A DNA stretch of 64,000 nucleotides from Paracoccus denitrificans (lineage in GTDB: Bacteria; Pseudomonadota; Alphaproteobacteria; Rhodobacterales; Rhodobacteraceae): positions 248,001 through 312,000 of the forward strand of contig VAFL01000002.1 of the NCBI GenBank assembly GCA_005768755.1. The letters run 5' to 3'. Positions 34,489 through 42,880 of the stretch are shown piece by piece (position 1 is the stretch's first letter; each line of letters starts with the position of its first letter). A model generated the notes under the pieces. That model searched no databases. It was given only the letters and a program-made list of their open reading frames with translations, and was not told where the DNA came from. Made by a program: the position numbers and the translations under genes.

Positions 34489-35430
34489 TCAGCTTGTCGC
34501 AATTTTGGTGGGCAAGGCAAATGCGTGGCGAATGAATGCCCGCGCGAACGCAGGCAGCGTCCGCATGTTCCTGGCGGCCGCGTTTCCTTCGGTCATGACC
34601 GCGATCGTGCAGGCCCGGCCGTCCGGTGCCTCTGCATGGATCACGTCATGACGCGTCCAAGATGTATGCCCGGCCTTCGACCAGGTTTTGAAATCCGCAG
34701 GTATCCCCTCGGCCAGAAAGCCTGACACCTGATTTCCATCGCTGCCAGCTTCGGCGTCGCGTTGCCAGTCGCGCGACAGATGCGATGCCATCCAGTCCCT
34801 TTTGGGCATCGCGCCGCGCAGTATTTCATGCATCATCGCTGCGCAGGCGCGTGCCGACAACCTGTTTCCGATCTGAATTTCCCGCGCCTGCTTGGCCCGG
34901 CCATAGGGACTGTCTTCATAAGTCGAATGGCTAAGGTGAATGCCGTCAAATGCCGGTGTCCCCAGCCTGTTCAGCCAGCCCATCACGGCCTGCCTCTGAC
35001 CTATCCAGCCATCCAATGCGTCTGGCGACAGTCGGGGACCGTCGAACGCGCCGGTCAGCCGACCAAGCAGATAGGTCGTCGCATCATTGGATGAGGTCGC
35101 GATCATTGCATGCACGGCCCGGTGGTCTTCGTCATCAAGCGCGATTTCTCCACGTTCCTCGGCCGCCGCGATCGCCGCAAGGTAGAACAGCTTGCAGACA
35201 GACGCCGGATAGATCAAGCGATCACCCTGATGGTGCCAGACAGTCTGCCGGTCAAAAGTGCCTGGATCGTTCGACAAAATGCTTCTGTCATACAGGCAAG
35301 CACAGGCGGCCACCTGATCTGGCAGGATATCACGCTCTGCGGCATCAAGAAGATGCCGAAGTCCTTCATTCCCAGCATCGTTCAGTGCGGAAGAAGGACT
35401 TCTGCCTGGCGCAATCATGGCTTTCTGCAT
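34489..35430 (-). CDS. Class A beta-lactamase-like serine hydrolase, no signal peptide
   Basis: 313 aa of the beta-lactamase/transpeptidase-like fold. The nucleophile motif is S77-V-C-K80 in YPASVCKLFYLAA. The second motif is probably S113-S-N115 in IATSSNDATTYLL. The third is K252-A-G in WSKAGHTSW, replacing KTG. No signal peptide or lipobox is visible in MQKAMIAPGRSPSS, unlike secreted beta-lactamases. It is the first gene of the peptide-importer operon, divergent from a LysR gene. A role in cytoplasmic cleavage of an imported amide, ester or lactam fits better than drug resistance. A glutamate of the class A omega loop cannot be pinned down. Confidence 0.85.
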   Translation of the reverse strand: MQKAMIAPGRSPSSALNDAGNEGLRHLLDAAERDILPDQVAACACLYDRSILSNDPGTFDRQTVWHHQGDRLIYPASVCKLFYLAAIAAAEERGEIALDDEDHRAVHAMIATSSNDATTYLLGRLTGAFDGPRLSPDALDGWIGQRQAVMGWLNRLGTPAFDGIHLSHSTYEDSPYGRAKQAREIQIGNRLSARACAAMMHEILRGAMPKRDWMASHLSRDWQRDAEAGSDGNQVSGFLAEGIPADFKTWSKAGHTSWTRHDVIHAEAPDGRACTIAVMTEGNAAARNMRTLPAFARAFIRHAFALPTKIATS

Positions 35431-35561
35431 CTGCTCTTAACGGTTCCTGTTTGCATGGATGCTAAGCTTGCGCCGTGACGTCGGTATACAGAAAATGCTG
35501 TCTAACTTCATTCATTACCGATATGACTACCTGCGTAAACTGCATAAATTTGGTGCATCTG

Positions 35562-36494
35562 ATGGTTGGCAGCCTGAACCTGCGGCAAGTCGACGTGTTC
35601 CGCGCGGTGATGAAATTCGAAACCGTCACTGCGGCCGCAGCGGCGCTTGGTTCTTCACAGCCCACCGTTACGCGTGAAATCTTGCGACTGGAATCGACCG
35701 TCGGGTTCACCCTGTTCGAGCGTCGACGTCAAAGACTGCACCCCACCGCCAGGGCGCTGAAGTTATATCACGCAATTGAACAGGCCTATGCCGGACTGGA
35801 TCACATCAATACATCGCTGCACCGGATGCGGGCCGCAGATGGTGAAATTCTGCAGATATCGACCTTGCCGACTTTTGCGCAAAGCCTGCTGCCGCAGGCG
35901 GTGTGCAGACTGCAACGCGAGGCACCCGGCGTCGCCGTTGAGATCGACAGTGGCGATCCGCGGAATCAATCGCCGATCTCCGGGTTCAATTTCGATCTGG
36001 GCTTGATCGAGGGTGAATATAATGATCCCACGACCGAGGTGATCCATATCGGGACGTTCCAGCAGGTCTGTCTTATTCCGCTTGGACATCCTCTTGCCGC
36101 CCAGCATGGGCCTCTGACACTTCAGGATTTCGACGGGCATGCGTTCGTTTCGCTTGGCCCCAATGACCCCTACCGGATCGTTATCGACCGAATGTTCCAG
36201 GATGCGGGTGTATCGCGGCGCATTCCCGTCATCATCCAGTCGGCAAATGCCGCATGTGAGATGGTCGTGCAGGGTCTGGGCGTAACGATCGTCAACCCGC
36301 TGACCGCAATGTCGCATGCTGGCGAACGCGCCATCCTGCGCCCGCTGATGACTGACGCGAAATTCGTCGTCTCGGCACTTCATCCCGTCGACCGACCATG
36401 GGTCGACAGCGCGGGAAAACTTGTGGGCCATCTGCGCGCGGTCTGTGAAGACGCCAGTACTCGTCTGAGCGAAATGCAGCTTCGCTCGTCCTAG
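35562..36494 (+). CDS. LysR-family regulator of the peptide-importer locus
   Basis: 310 aa. The DNA-binding domain begins LNLRQVDVFRAVMKFETVTA, then LGSSQPTVTREILRLE. This form of N-terminus is seen in the OccR/NocR-like (opine, amino acid) subgroup. The effector domain follows from about residue 95. The ATG at 35562 is chosen because the helix-turn-helix starts right after it; an earlier in-frame ATG at 35475 would add about 29 poorly compatible residues. A TGCA-N9-TGCA dyad at 35541-35557, just before the start, could be an autoregulatory site. It is divergent from the beta-lactamase-like gene and upstream of the TonB receptor gene. Confidence 0.9.
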   Translation: MVGSLNLRQVDVFRAVMKFETVTAAAAALGSSQPTVTREILRLESTVGFTLFERRRQRLHPTARALKLYHAIEQAYAGLDHINTSLHRMRAADGEILQISTLPTFAQSLLPQAVCRLQREAPGVAVEIDSGDPRNQSPISGFNFDLGLIEGEYNDPTTEVIHIGTFQQVCLIPLGHPLAAQHGPLTLQDFDGHAFVSLGPNDPYRIVIDRMFQDAGVSRRIPVIIQSANAACEMVVQGLGVTIVNPLTAMSHAGERAILRPLMTDAKFVVSALHPVDRPWVDSAGKLVGHLRAVCEDASTRLSEMQLRSS

Positions 36495-36652
36495 CCCCTC
36501 AAGCCGTCCGATCGGGGGATCTGTCATCTGCCAGTTGGGCGATATGCATCCTTTTGTCGCAGGGCCTGATTTTGTGCAACTGCAGAACGGTGAAACGGGC
36601 CATCTGACAATAGACGCCTTTTTGCGTTGACCCTTCCGCGTGATGGGAATAA

Positions 36653-36669
36653 CCGACTTTAACCGTCGG
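36653..36669. promoter_or_regulatory. Dyad upstream of the TonB receptor gene
   Basis: CCGAC (36653-36657) and GTCGG (36665-36669) form a 5-bp inverted repeat with a 7-base spacer, 20 bases before the receptor start. A TTGACC hexamer at 36627-36632 could be a -35 element, but the matching -10 is poor. Suggestive of repressor control only. Confidence 0.35.
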
Positions 36670-36689
36670 AAAATCAACACGAGGTCGCC

Positions 36690-38822
36690 ATGTCCGCACT
36701 TTCCCGCCCCACCCCCCGGTTTGCTCTGCTGGCCAGCAGCGCCATCTTGCTTGCCCTGCAGGCGAACGCGCAGGAAAGCGATACCATCGTGCTCGATGAG
36801 GTCACGCTTTACGCGACCTATGAAACCGAAGGCACGGACAGCTATGCCTCGGACGATATCAGCGTCGGTGACAAGGATGCGCGTTCGCTGCGCGAGGTTC
36901 CGCAATCGACGACTGTCGTGACCCGAGAGCGACTGGAAGACGGCAATTTCACCTCGCTTGATACGGCTTTGCGCAAGACGCCCGGCGTCATCGTGCTGAG
37001 CAATGACGACGGACGCTCATCTCTGGCGGCGCGCGGGTTCGAATATGACTCGCTCTACCTGAACGGGCTCCCGACCCCGCTCAGCAGCATTTACGGCACA
37101 CAGGCCGATATGGCGACGGTTGACCACATCGAGATCCTGCGCGGACCATCGGGGTTGTTCACCGGCACGGGTGAACCCGCGGGTGCAATCAACATGCGGC
37201 TGAAACAGGCGCAGGCAGAACGTGCCTTCACCGTCAATACGCAGGTCGGATCATGGGATATGGGCCGGGTCGAGGCCGATTGGACCGGCGCATTGAACGA
37301 AAGCGGCACGGTGCGCGGGCGGATCGTCGGCGCCTATGGCGACAAGAACAGCTGGGTCGACGGCGTCGATAACAAGACCAAAGTGCTGTATGGCACGATC
37401 GCCGCCGATCTGACCCCTGACACGACGGCGACGTTCTCGATCAATCACCGCCAGCGCGATATAACCCCCTTCAACGGGCTGCCGACCTATGACGATGGCT
37501 CGCTTCTGGACATATCCAGCGATTCCTATACCGGCGCGGACTGGAACACCTTCGATAACGAGGTCACGGACTATATCGCCGAACTGGAACACCGTTTTGC
37601 CGATGGCGGTCACTTCAAGCTGTCGGCGCTTTATTCGACGGTCGACGTAAACTTCCTGTATGGATACGCCGCCAGCGCCGCCGCATCCGACAATACTGTC
37701 AGCGGAATGCGCTGGCTTTATCGTGACTTCGAACAGAATGCGCTGTCGCTTGATGCCCATATCAGCAAGCCGTTTCAGCTTGGCGGGATGGAAAACAACC
37801 TGATCCTCGGGATCGATCACCGCAGCAACGACAGCACGACCTATAACGGCACGGGGCTTATTGCGGGCACCTTCGATCTGGACGACTGGGACAGTTCCGT
37901 GGCGCGGCCGGATGTCAGCTATTCGACCAAAGCGGAAGCCGAAGTTGAACAGACCGGTGTTTATGCGCAATGGCGTATCAAACCGACGGCAACGCTGACC
38001 GCCATCGCGGGTGGCCGTTTCAGCTGGTATGATGGCACCGTCACAACGACCACTCTTGCCGACGGGTCCGAAGTCACAGACACGGTCGAGGTCGACAGCG
38101 AATTCACCCCTTATGTCGGCATCATTCAGGAGGTCGGGGCCAATACCTCGGTCTATGCCAGCTATACCGAGATCTTCCAGCCGCAGACCGAAACCAACGC
38201 CTCGGGCGATGTCATCGACCCCAGAACAGGCCGGCAGTTTGAAATCGGCGTGAAATCTGAACTGCGTCCGGGGCTGTACGGCTCTGCCGCATATTTCGAT
38301 CTGAAGGACGAGAACCGGGCCATTTCCGATGTCGACAATTCCGGCTATTACCTTGCCCAGGGCGAGGCGCGCGTGCGCGGCTTTGAGCTTGAGTTGAGCG
38401 GTTCACCGCTGCCGGGTTGGGAACTGATCGGCGGTTATACCTATACCGATACGGACTTTGAAAACACGACCTATGCCAACGGGTCTGAATTCTATTCACC
38501 CCAGCACATGCTGCAATTCTGGTCGAAATATCGCTTCCAGCGCGCCGGCTGGGCAAAATGGCAGGTCGGCGGCGGCGTGAAGGTCTTCAGCGACTTCAAG
38601 AACGTCTCGCGTCGCGGCGGCACCGCTACCACCATCGAAGCACCCGGCTATGCGGTGTTCGATGCCATGGCCAGCTATGACATCACCGACACCGTAACGG
38701 CGACGATGACGGTCAACAACCTGTTCGACAAGGAATATTACGAACGCGTCGGCGGCACGTCGGTCTTCAACTTCTACGGAGAGCCGCGCAGCGTGAACCT
38801 GAAACTGCAGGCGAAATTCTGA
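36690..38822 (+). CDS. TonB-dependent siderophore receptor
   Basis: 710 aa outer-membrane receptor. The signal peptide ends near QANAQES. The TonB box region is near DTIVLDEVTLYA. The plug domain has VPQSTTVVTRERLED, then RKTPGVIVLSNDDG and DHIEILRGPSGLFTGTGEPA, all typical of ferric-siderophore (FhuE/FoxA-like) receptors. The beta barrel ends in the canonical terminal aromatic residue (LQAKF). GAGG precedes the ATG. No exbBD or tonB gene is in the window. Ligand is unknown. It could serve the nearby family 5 importer, or iron uptake elsewhere. Confidence 0.94.
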   Translation: MSALSRPTPRFALLASSAILLALQANAQESDTIVLDEVTLYATYETEGTDSYASDDISVGDKDARSLREVPQSTTVVTRERLEDGNFTSLDTALRKTPGVIVLSNDDGRSSLAARGFEYDSLYLNGLPTPLSSIYGTQADMATVDHIEILRGPSGLFTGTGEPAGAINMRLKQAQAERAFTVNTQVGSWDMGRVEADWTGALNESGTVRGRIVGAYGDKNSWVDGVDNKTKVLYGTIAADLTPDTTATFSINHRQRDITPFNGLPTYDDGSLLDISSDSYTGADWNTFDNEVTDYIAELEHRFADGGHFKLSALYSTVDVNFLYGYAASAAASDNTVSGMRWLYRDFEQNALSLDAHISKPFQLGGMENNLILGIDHRSNDSTTYNGTGLIAGTFDLDDWDSSVARPDVSYSTKAEAEVEQTGVYAQWRIKPTATLTAIAGGRFSWYDGTVTTTTLADGSEVTDTVEVDSEFTPYVGIIQEVGANTSVYASYTEIFQPQTETNASGDVIDPRTGRQFEIGVKSELRPGLYGSAAYFDLKDENRAISDVDNSGYYLAQGEARVRGFELELSGSPLPGWELIGGYTYTDTDFENTTYANGSEFYSPQHMLQFWSKYRFQRAGWAKWQVGGGVKVFSDFKNVSRRGGTATTIEAPGYAVFDAMASYDITDTVTATMTVNNLFDKEYYERVGGTSVFNFYGEPRSVNLKLQAKF

Positions 38823-39016
38823 CCGATCAGACCGACCTCCACCGGTCATGCGGCCCGGCGTCACCCAACTGAGCAACTGACAGCAATGTTGTGCGGGTGG
38901 GTGCCGCCGGGTCGGCACGCGATGGGGCGCGACAGAAACATCGGTGACGCAGGGTGTTCCCCAGAAGGCCGGACTGACAGAACGGCGATCACGTCACGGT
39001 CTCACTGTCGGCCTTG

Positions 39017-39307
39017 CTACTCGACGCCCTCGACAAAGGTGATATTCGCAATCCCGTTGCCCAGCCGATGCTTGCGGGCGTTCTGATAGGTGTCCGAGTT
39101 ATAGCAGGCAAGCGCGTCCTCCATGCTGTCGAACTCGATCACCACGTTGCGGGGATGGCCCTCGCCCTCCAACTGCTGGGCAGCCCCGCCACGGGCCAGC
39201 ACGCGGGCGCCAAATTCGCGAAAGGCCTCGGACGCGCCTTCTGCATACAGCTTGTAGGGGTCGGGATTGGTCACGGTCACATGGGCAATCCAATAGGCTT
39301 TCGGCAT
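39017..39307 (-). CDS. DUF1330 protein
   Basis: 96 aa with the ferredoxin-like DUF1330 fold: KAYWIAHVTVTNPDPYKLYA at the start, then ARGGAAQQLEGEGHPRNVVI and AHLR-type end RKHRLGNGIANITFVEGVE. The ATG at 39307 follows GGAGA. The function of the family is unknown; it is often found in catabolic loci. It is the last gene of the pyrimidine/hydantoin cluster, just behind an intrinsic terminator. Confidence 0.9.
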   Translation of the reverse strand: MPKAYWIAHVTVTNPDPYKLYAEGASEAFREFGARVLARGGAAQQLEGEGHPRNVVIEFDSMEDALACYNSDTYQNARKHRLGNGIANITFVEGVE

Positions 39308-39322
39308 AGCACTTCTCCGTTG

Positions 39323-39351
39323 AAAAAGCGCCGGACCCAAAGGCCCGGCGC
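39323..39351 (-). terminator. Intrinsic terminator between binding-protein gene and DUF1330 gene
   Basis: Stem GCGCCGG / CCGGCGC, extended by CC/GG across one mismatch, followed by TTTTT on the - strand. It lies 6 bases after the binding-protein stop; the DUF1330 start is only 15 bases beyond the T-run. Confidence 0.85.
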
Positions 39352-39357
39352 AGGGGG

Positions 39358-40341
39358 TTATTCGGCAAGTGCCTGATCGGTCACGACCGAACTCCACGCC
39401 CCTTCCGGTTCCTTGGAAATCACCGGGTCCGATCCGCCCGCCATCAGGATCTTGACGGTGCGTTCGGCATCAGCCGGATCTAGTGCGCCGTTCGAACCTG
39501 CCGTCAGCTTGGCGACCTCGGACATCATGCGCTTCTGATGTTCTTCGGTCTGGGCACCTGTCTCGTCATTTTCCAGAACGATCTCGGCGGCCTCGTCCGG
39601 GTGTTCCTCGGCATATTTCCAGCCTTCCATGCTGGCCTTCACGAAGCGCGCCATCTTGTCGACAAAGGCCGGATCGGACAGATTTTCCTCCATCACATAC
39701 AGCCCGTCTTCCAGCGTCGCCACGCCTTCGTCTTCGTATTTGAAGGTCAGCAACTCCTCGGGCGTCATGCCGGCGTCGATCAGCTGCCAGTATTCGTTAT
39801 AGGTCATGGTGCTGATACACGCGGCCTGCTGCTGCAACAGCGGATCGACGTTGAAGCCCTGCTTCAGAACCTCGACCCCGTCCGCGCCGCCTTCGGTCGG
39901 CAGACCAAGCGTCCCCATCCAGCTGAGGAAGGGATATTCGTTGCCACCAAACCAGACACCAAGCGTCTTGCCCTTGAAATCCGCAGGTGTCGCCACGCCG
40001 CTATCCTTGCGGCAGGTCAGCATCATGCCCGAACTTTTGAAGGGCTGCGCGATATTCACGAGGGCCAGGCCTTTCTCGCGCGCTGCCAGCGCCGACGGCA
40101 TCCAGTCAACCATCACATCGGCCCCGCCGCCCGCCATCACCTGTGGCGGCGCAATATCGGGGCCGCCCGGCTTGATGGTAACGTTCAGATCCTGCGCTTC
40201 ATAGAAGCCCTTGTCGAGCGCGACGTAATAACCCGCGAACTGCGCCTGCGTGACCCATTTAAGCTGCAAGGTCACGTCATCCGCTGCAAAGGCCGTCACC
40301 GGCAGCAAGGCCGCTGCAAGGCCGGTCAGAAGATATTTCAT
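39358..40341 (-). CDS. NMT1/THI5-like ABC transporter substrate-binding protein
   Basis: 327 aa periplasmic binding protein. The signal peptide is residues 1-19 (LLTGLAAALLPVTAFAA). The family core reads VTLQLKWVTQAQFAGYYVAL and KPGGPDIAPPQVMAGGGADV. Members bind pyrimidine-like compounds, thiamin precursors or sulfonates. Adjacent dihydropyrimidinase and carbamoylase genes favour a pyrimidine or hydantoin ligand (inference). The ATG at 40341 opens MKYLLTGLAA. A terminator follows. Confidence 0.92.
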   Translation of the reverse strand: MKYLLTGLAAALLPVTAFAADDVTLQLKWVTQAQFAGYYVALDKGFYEAQDLNVTIKPGGPDIAPPQVMAGGGADVMVDWMPSALAAREKGLALVNIAQPFKSSGMMLTCRKDSGVATPADFKGKTLGVWFGGNEYPFLSWMGTLGLPTEGGADGVEVLKQGFNVDPLLQQQAACISTMTYNEYWQLIDAGMTPEELLTFKYEDEGVATLEDGLYVMEENLSDPAFVDKMARFVKASMEGWKYAEEHPDEAAEIVLENDETGAQTEEHQKRMMSEVAKLTAGSNGALDPADAERTVKILMAGGSDPVISKEPEGAWSSVVTDQALAE

Positions 40342-40379
40342 TTCTAGCTCCCTGTTTTGTGGGCTCATGGCCCCGGTTG

Positions 40380-41216
40380 TTATCTCCGCTGGCTTGGATG
40401 CCAGAAGGTCAGCCGCGCCTCGATCAGCGCGACGATGCCGTAAAAGGCCGATCCCGCCAGTGCCGCCACGACAATTTCAGCCCAGACGAGGGGCATGTCC
40501 AACTGTCCCACCGCGGTCGAGATGCGAAATCCCATACCGCGCGTCGGACTGCCGAAAAACTCGGCAACGATAGCGCCGATCAGCGCCAGTGTGGTCGAAA
40601 TTTTCAGCCCGTTGAAGATGAAGGGCAGCGCTGCGGGCAGGCGCAGTTTCCACAGCGATTGCCAATAACCTGCGCTCCACGTCGCGATCAGGTCGCGTTG
40701 CAGCGCGTCGGTCGCTGCCAGCCCGGCGATGGTGTTCACGAGGATCGGGAAAAACACCATGACGACGACAACCGCCGCCTTCGACTGCCAGTCAAAACCG
40801 AACCACATCACCAGAATCGGCGCGATGCCGACAATGGGCAGGGCCGCGACGAAATTGCCAATCGGCAGCAGGCCCCTTTGCAGGAACGGGCTGCGGTCGA
40901 TGGCGATGGCGGTGCCGATGGCCGCCGCCGCCCCGATCAGCCAGCCCGACAGTGCGCCTTTCAGGATGGTCTGGACAAAGTCGATCCACAGCGTCCGGGT
41001 ATTGCTGGCAAAGCTGGCAGCGATCTGGCTGGGCGCGGGCAGGATGACGGCGGGCACGTCATAGGCGCGCACGATCATCTCCCACAGGATCAGGATGGAT
41101 GCACCGAAGATCAGCGCCACCAGCACCCGCGTCAGACGCGTATCGAACCGCGAAAGCCAGGCATTCAGCCCCCAGCTTCCCAACCAGACCGCAAGAATGG
41201 GCAGCGCCGCCATCAT
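40380..41216 (-). CDS. ABC transporter permease (SsuC/TauC/ThiX-like), second
   Basis: 278 aa permease with about six membrane segments. The ATPase-contact loop is in YWQSLWKLRLPAALPFIFNG. The start is ATG at 41216, overlapping the preceding permease by ATGA. Longer upstream frame sequence would run through the neighbour and is rejected. It lies 38 bases before the binding-protein gene. Confidence 0.92.
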   Translation of the reverse strand: MMAALPILAVWLGSWGLNAWLSRFDTRLTRVLVALIFGASILILWEMIVRAYDVPAVILPAPSQIAASFASNTRTLWIDFVQTILKGALSGWLIGAAAAIGTAIAIDRSPFLQRGLLPIGNFVAALPIVGIAPILVMWFGFDWQSKAAVVVVMVFFPILVNTIAGLAATDALQRDLIATWSAGYWQSLWKLRLPAALPFIFNGLKISTTLALIGAIVAEFFGSPTRGMGFRISTAVGQLDMPLVWAEIVVAALAGSAFYGIVALIEARLTFWHPSQRR

Positions 41217-42076
41217 CGCACCAGACCCATGCGTTTCAGCGTCACCCGCTCGATCCAGCCGACGATCAGCACAAGGATGCCTGCAAGCGCGGCTGCGGTG
41301 AACAGCGCCGACCAGATCTGCACCGTCTGCCCGTAATAGCTGCCCGACAGCAGCCGCGCGCCCAGTCCCGCCGTGGCCCCCGCAGGCAACTCGCCCACGA
41401 TTGCGCCGACAAGGCTGGCGGCGATGGCGACCTTCAGGCTGGCGAACAGATAGGGCATGGCGGATGGCAGCCGCAGGCGCCAGAACACCTGATTGGCGGA
41501 CGCATTCCACGACCTCATCTGATCCAGTTGCATCTGATCGGGCGTGCGCAGCCCCTTCACCGTGCCGACCAGCACAGGAAAGAACGACAACCACGCCGAG
41601 ATGATCGCCTTTGGCAGCAGCCCCGTCACCCCGACACTGGCCATCACCACAATCACCATCGGCGCAATGGCCAGGATCGGCACCGTCTGGCTGGCCACGG
41701 CCCAGGGCATGACCGACTGATCCATAGCACGGCTATGCACGATCCCGACCGCCAGCAGAACGCCCGCCAGCGTCCCGATGGCAAACCCCGCCAGCGTCGC
41801 CGACAGCGTCACCCAGCCATGCCAGACAAGGCTGCGCTTCGAGGTGATCTTCTGCCCCGCAAGCCCATCCCACAGCCCGACCGCCACCTGATGCGGCGCG
41901 GGCAGGACGGGACGTTCCTGCGCCATGGTATTATGGAACACGGCGGCAAAAGTCGGCTCGACGCCCTCGCGCGTCAATTGCTGCATGGCCCAGTTGCTGT
42001 TCAGCCCATAGGTCGCGACATACCAGACAACGATGATCGCCAGCAGAACCGTCAGCACGGGCAGGATCCTGTTCAC
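41213..42076 (-). CDS. ABC transporter permease (SsuC/TauC/ThiX-like), first
   Basis: 287 aa permease. The N-terminal segment is LPVLTVLLAIIVVWYVATYG. The contact loop is NQVFWRLRLPSAMPYLFASL. It is homologous in layout to the following permease, with which it likely forms a heterodimer. It lies 24 bases after the ATPase gene. Confidence 0.93.
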   Translation of the reverse strand: MNRILPVLTVLLAIIVVWYVATYGLNSNWAMQQLTREGVEPTFAAVFHNTMAQERPVLPAPHQVAVGLWDGLAGQKITSKRSLVWHGWVTLSATLAGFAIGTLAGVLLAVGIVHSRAMDQSVMPWAVASQTVPILAIAPMVIVVMASVGVTGLLPKAIISAWLSFFPVLVGTVKGLRTPDQMQLDQMRSWNASANQVFWRLRLPSAMPYLFASLKVAIAASLVGAIVGELPAGATAGLGARLLSGSYYGQTVQIWSALFTAAALAGILVLIVGWIERVTLKRMGLVR

Positions 42077-42100
42077 GCCACCACCCGATCTTGAAGAACA

Positions 42101-42880
42101 CTATTCATAGCTGTGCCCCTCGCGCAGGCCCTCGCGGACCTCATGGGCGATGGCGATGAATTCCGGTGTGTCACGTATTTCCAACGGGCGCTCGCGCGGC
42201 AATGTGCTTTCGATGACGCGGGTGATGCGGCCGGGGCGCGGCGACATGACGACAATCTTGGTGGACAGGTACACCGCCTCGGGGATCGAGTGGGTGACAA
42301 AGGCGATTGTCTTGCCCGTACGCGCCCACAAATCCAGCAGCGCCTCGTTCAACCTGTCGCGGACGATTTCGTCAAGCGCCCCGAAGGGTTCGTCCATCAG
42401 CAATATATCGGCATCGAAGCTGAGCGCGCGCGCGATGCTGGCGCGCTGCTGCATCCCACCCGAAAGCTGCCAGGGATATTTGCCGCCAAAGCCTTTGAGA
42501 TCGACCAGTTCCAGCACCCGGGCAACGCGTTCGGCGCGGTCGGGTTTGGAAAACCCCATGATCTCCAGCGGCAGGGCGATATTCCTGGCAATCGTCCGCC
42601 AAGGGTAAAGACCCGGCGCCTGAAAGACGTAGCCGTAGGCGCGTGCGCGGCGCGCCTCATCCGGGGCCATGCCGTTGACGGTCAGCGTGCCGCCGGTCGG
42701 GGTCTCCAGGGCGGCGATGGCGCGCAGCAGCGTGGTCTTGCCGCAGCCGGAAGGGCCGATGAAGCTGACGAAATCGCCCTGATCGATCGTCAGATCCACG
42801 CCTTTCAGCGCATGGACCGGGCCATCGGCGGTCTGGAAGGTCAGGTCGATGTTTCGCGCTTCAATTATAGGGCCTTGCAT
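42101..42880 (-). CDS. ABC transporter ATPase (SsuB/TauB-like)
   Basis: 259 aa. Walker A is IGPSGCGKTTLLRA, the Q-loop lies in VFQAPGLYPWRT, the signature is LSGGMQQRASIARAL and Walker B ILLMDEPFGALD. The ATG at 42880 shares one base with the stop of the upstream membrane-protein gene (TGATG). It energises the two permeases encoded downstream. Confidence 0.95.
   Translation of the reverse strand: MQGPIIEARNIDLTFQTADGPVHALKGVDLTIDQGDFVSFIGPSGCGKTTLLRAIAALETPTGGTLTVNGMAPDEARRARAYGYVFQAPGLYPWRTIARNIALPLEIMGFSKPDRAERVARVLELVDLKGFGGKYPWQLSGGMQQRASIARALSFDADILLMDEPFGALDEIVRDRLNEALLDLWARTGKTIAFVTHSIPEAVYLSTKIVVMSPRPGRITRVIESTLPRERPLEIRDTPEFIAIAHEVREGLREGHSYE

Noticed and set aside
34489..35430. Calling the serine hydrolase an antibiotic-resistance beta-lactamase
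   Set aside because: No export signal, an altered KTG motif and an importer operon context make a resistance role unlikely.
38823..39016. Riboswitch or terminator between the TonB receptor and DUF1330 genes
   Set aside because: Only a 5-bp stem without T-run is visible; no known riboswitch core could be recognised.
40342..41216. Thiamin (TPP) riboswitch linked to the THI5/NMT1-like binding protein
   Set aside because: No CTGAGA-type core lies before the gene, and the neighbours point to pyrimidine or hydantoin catabolism.
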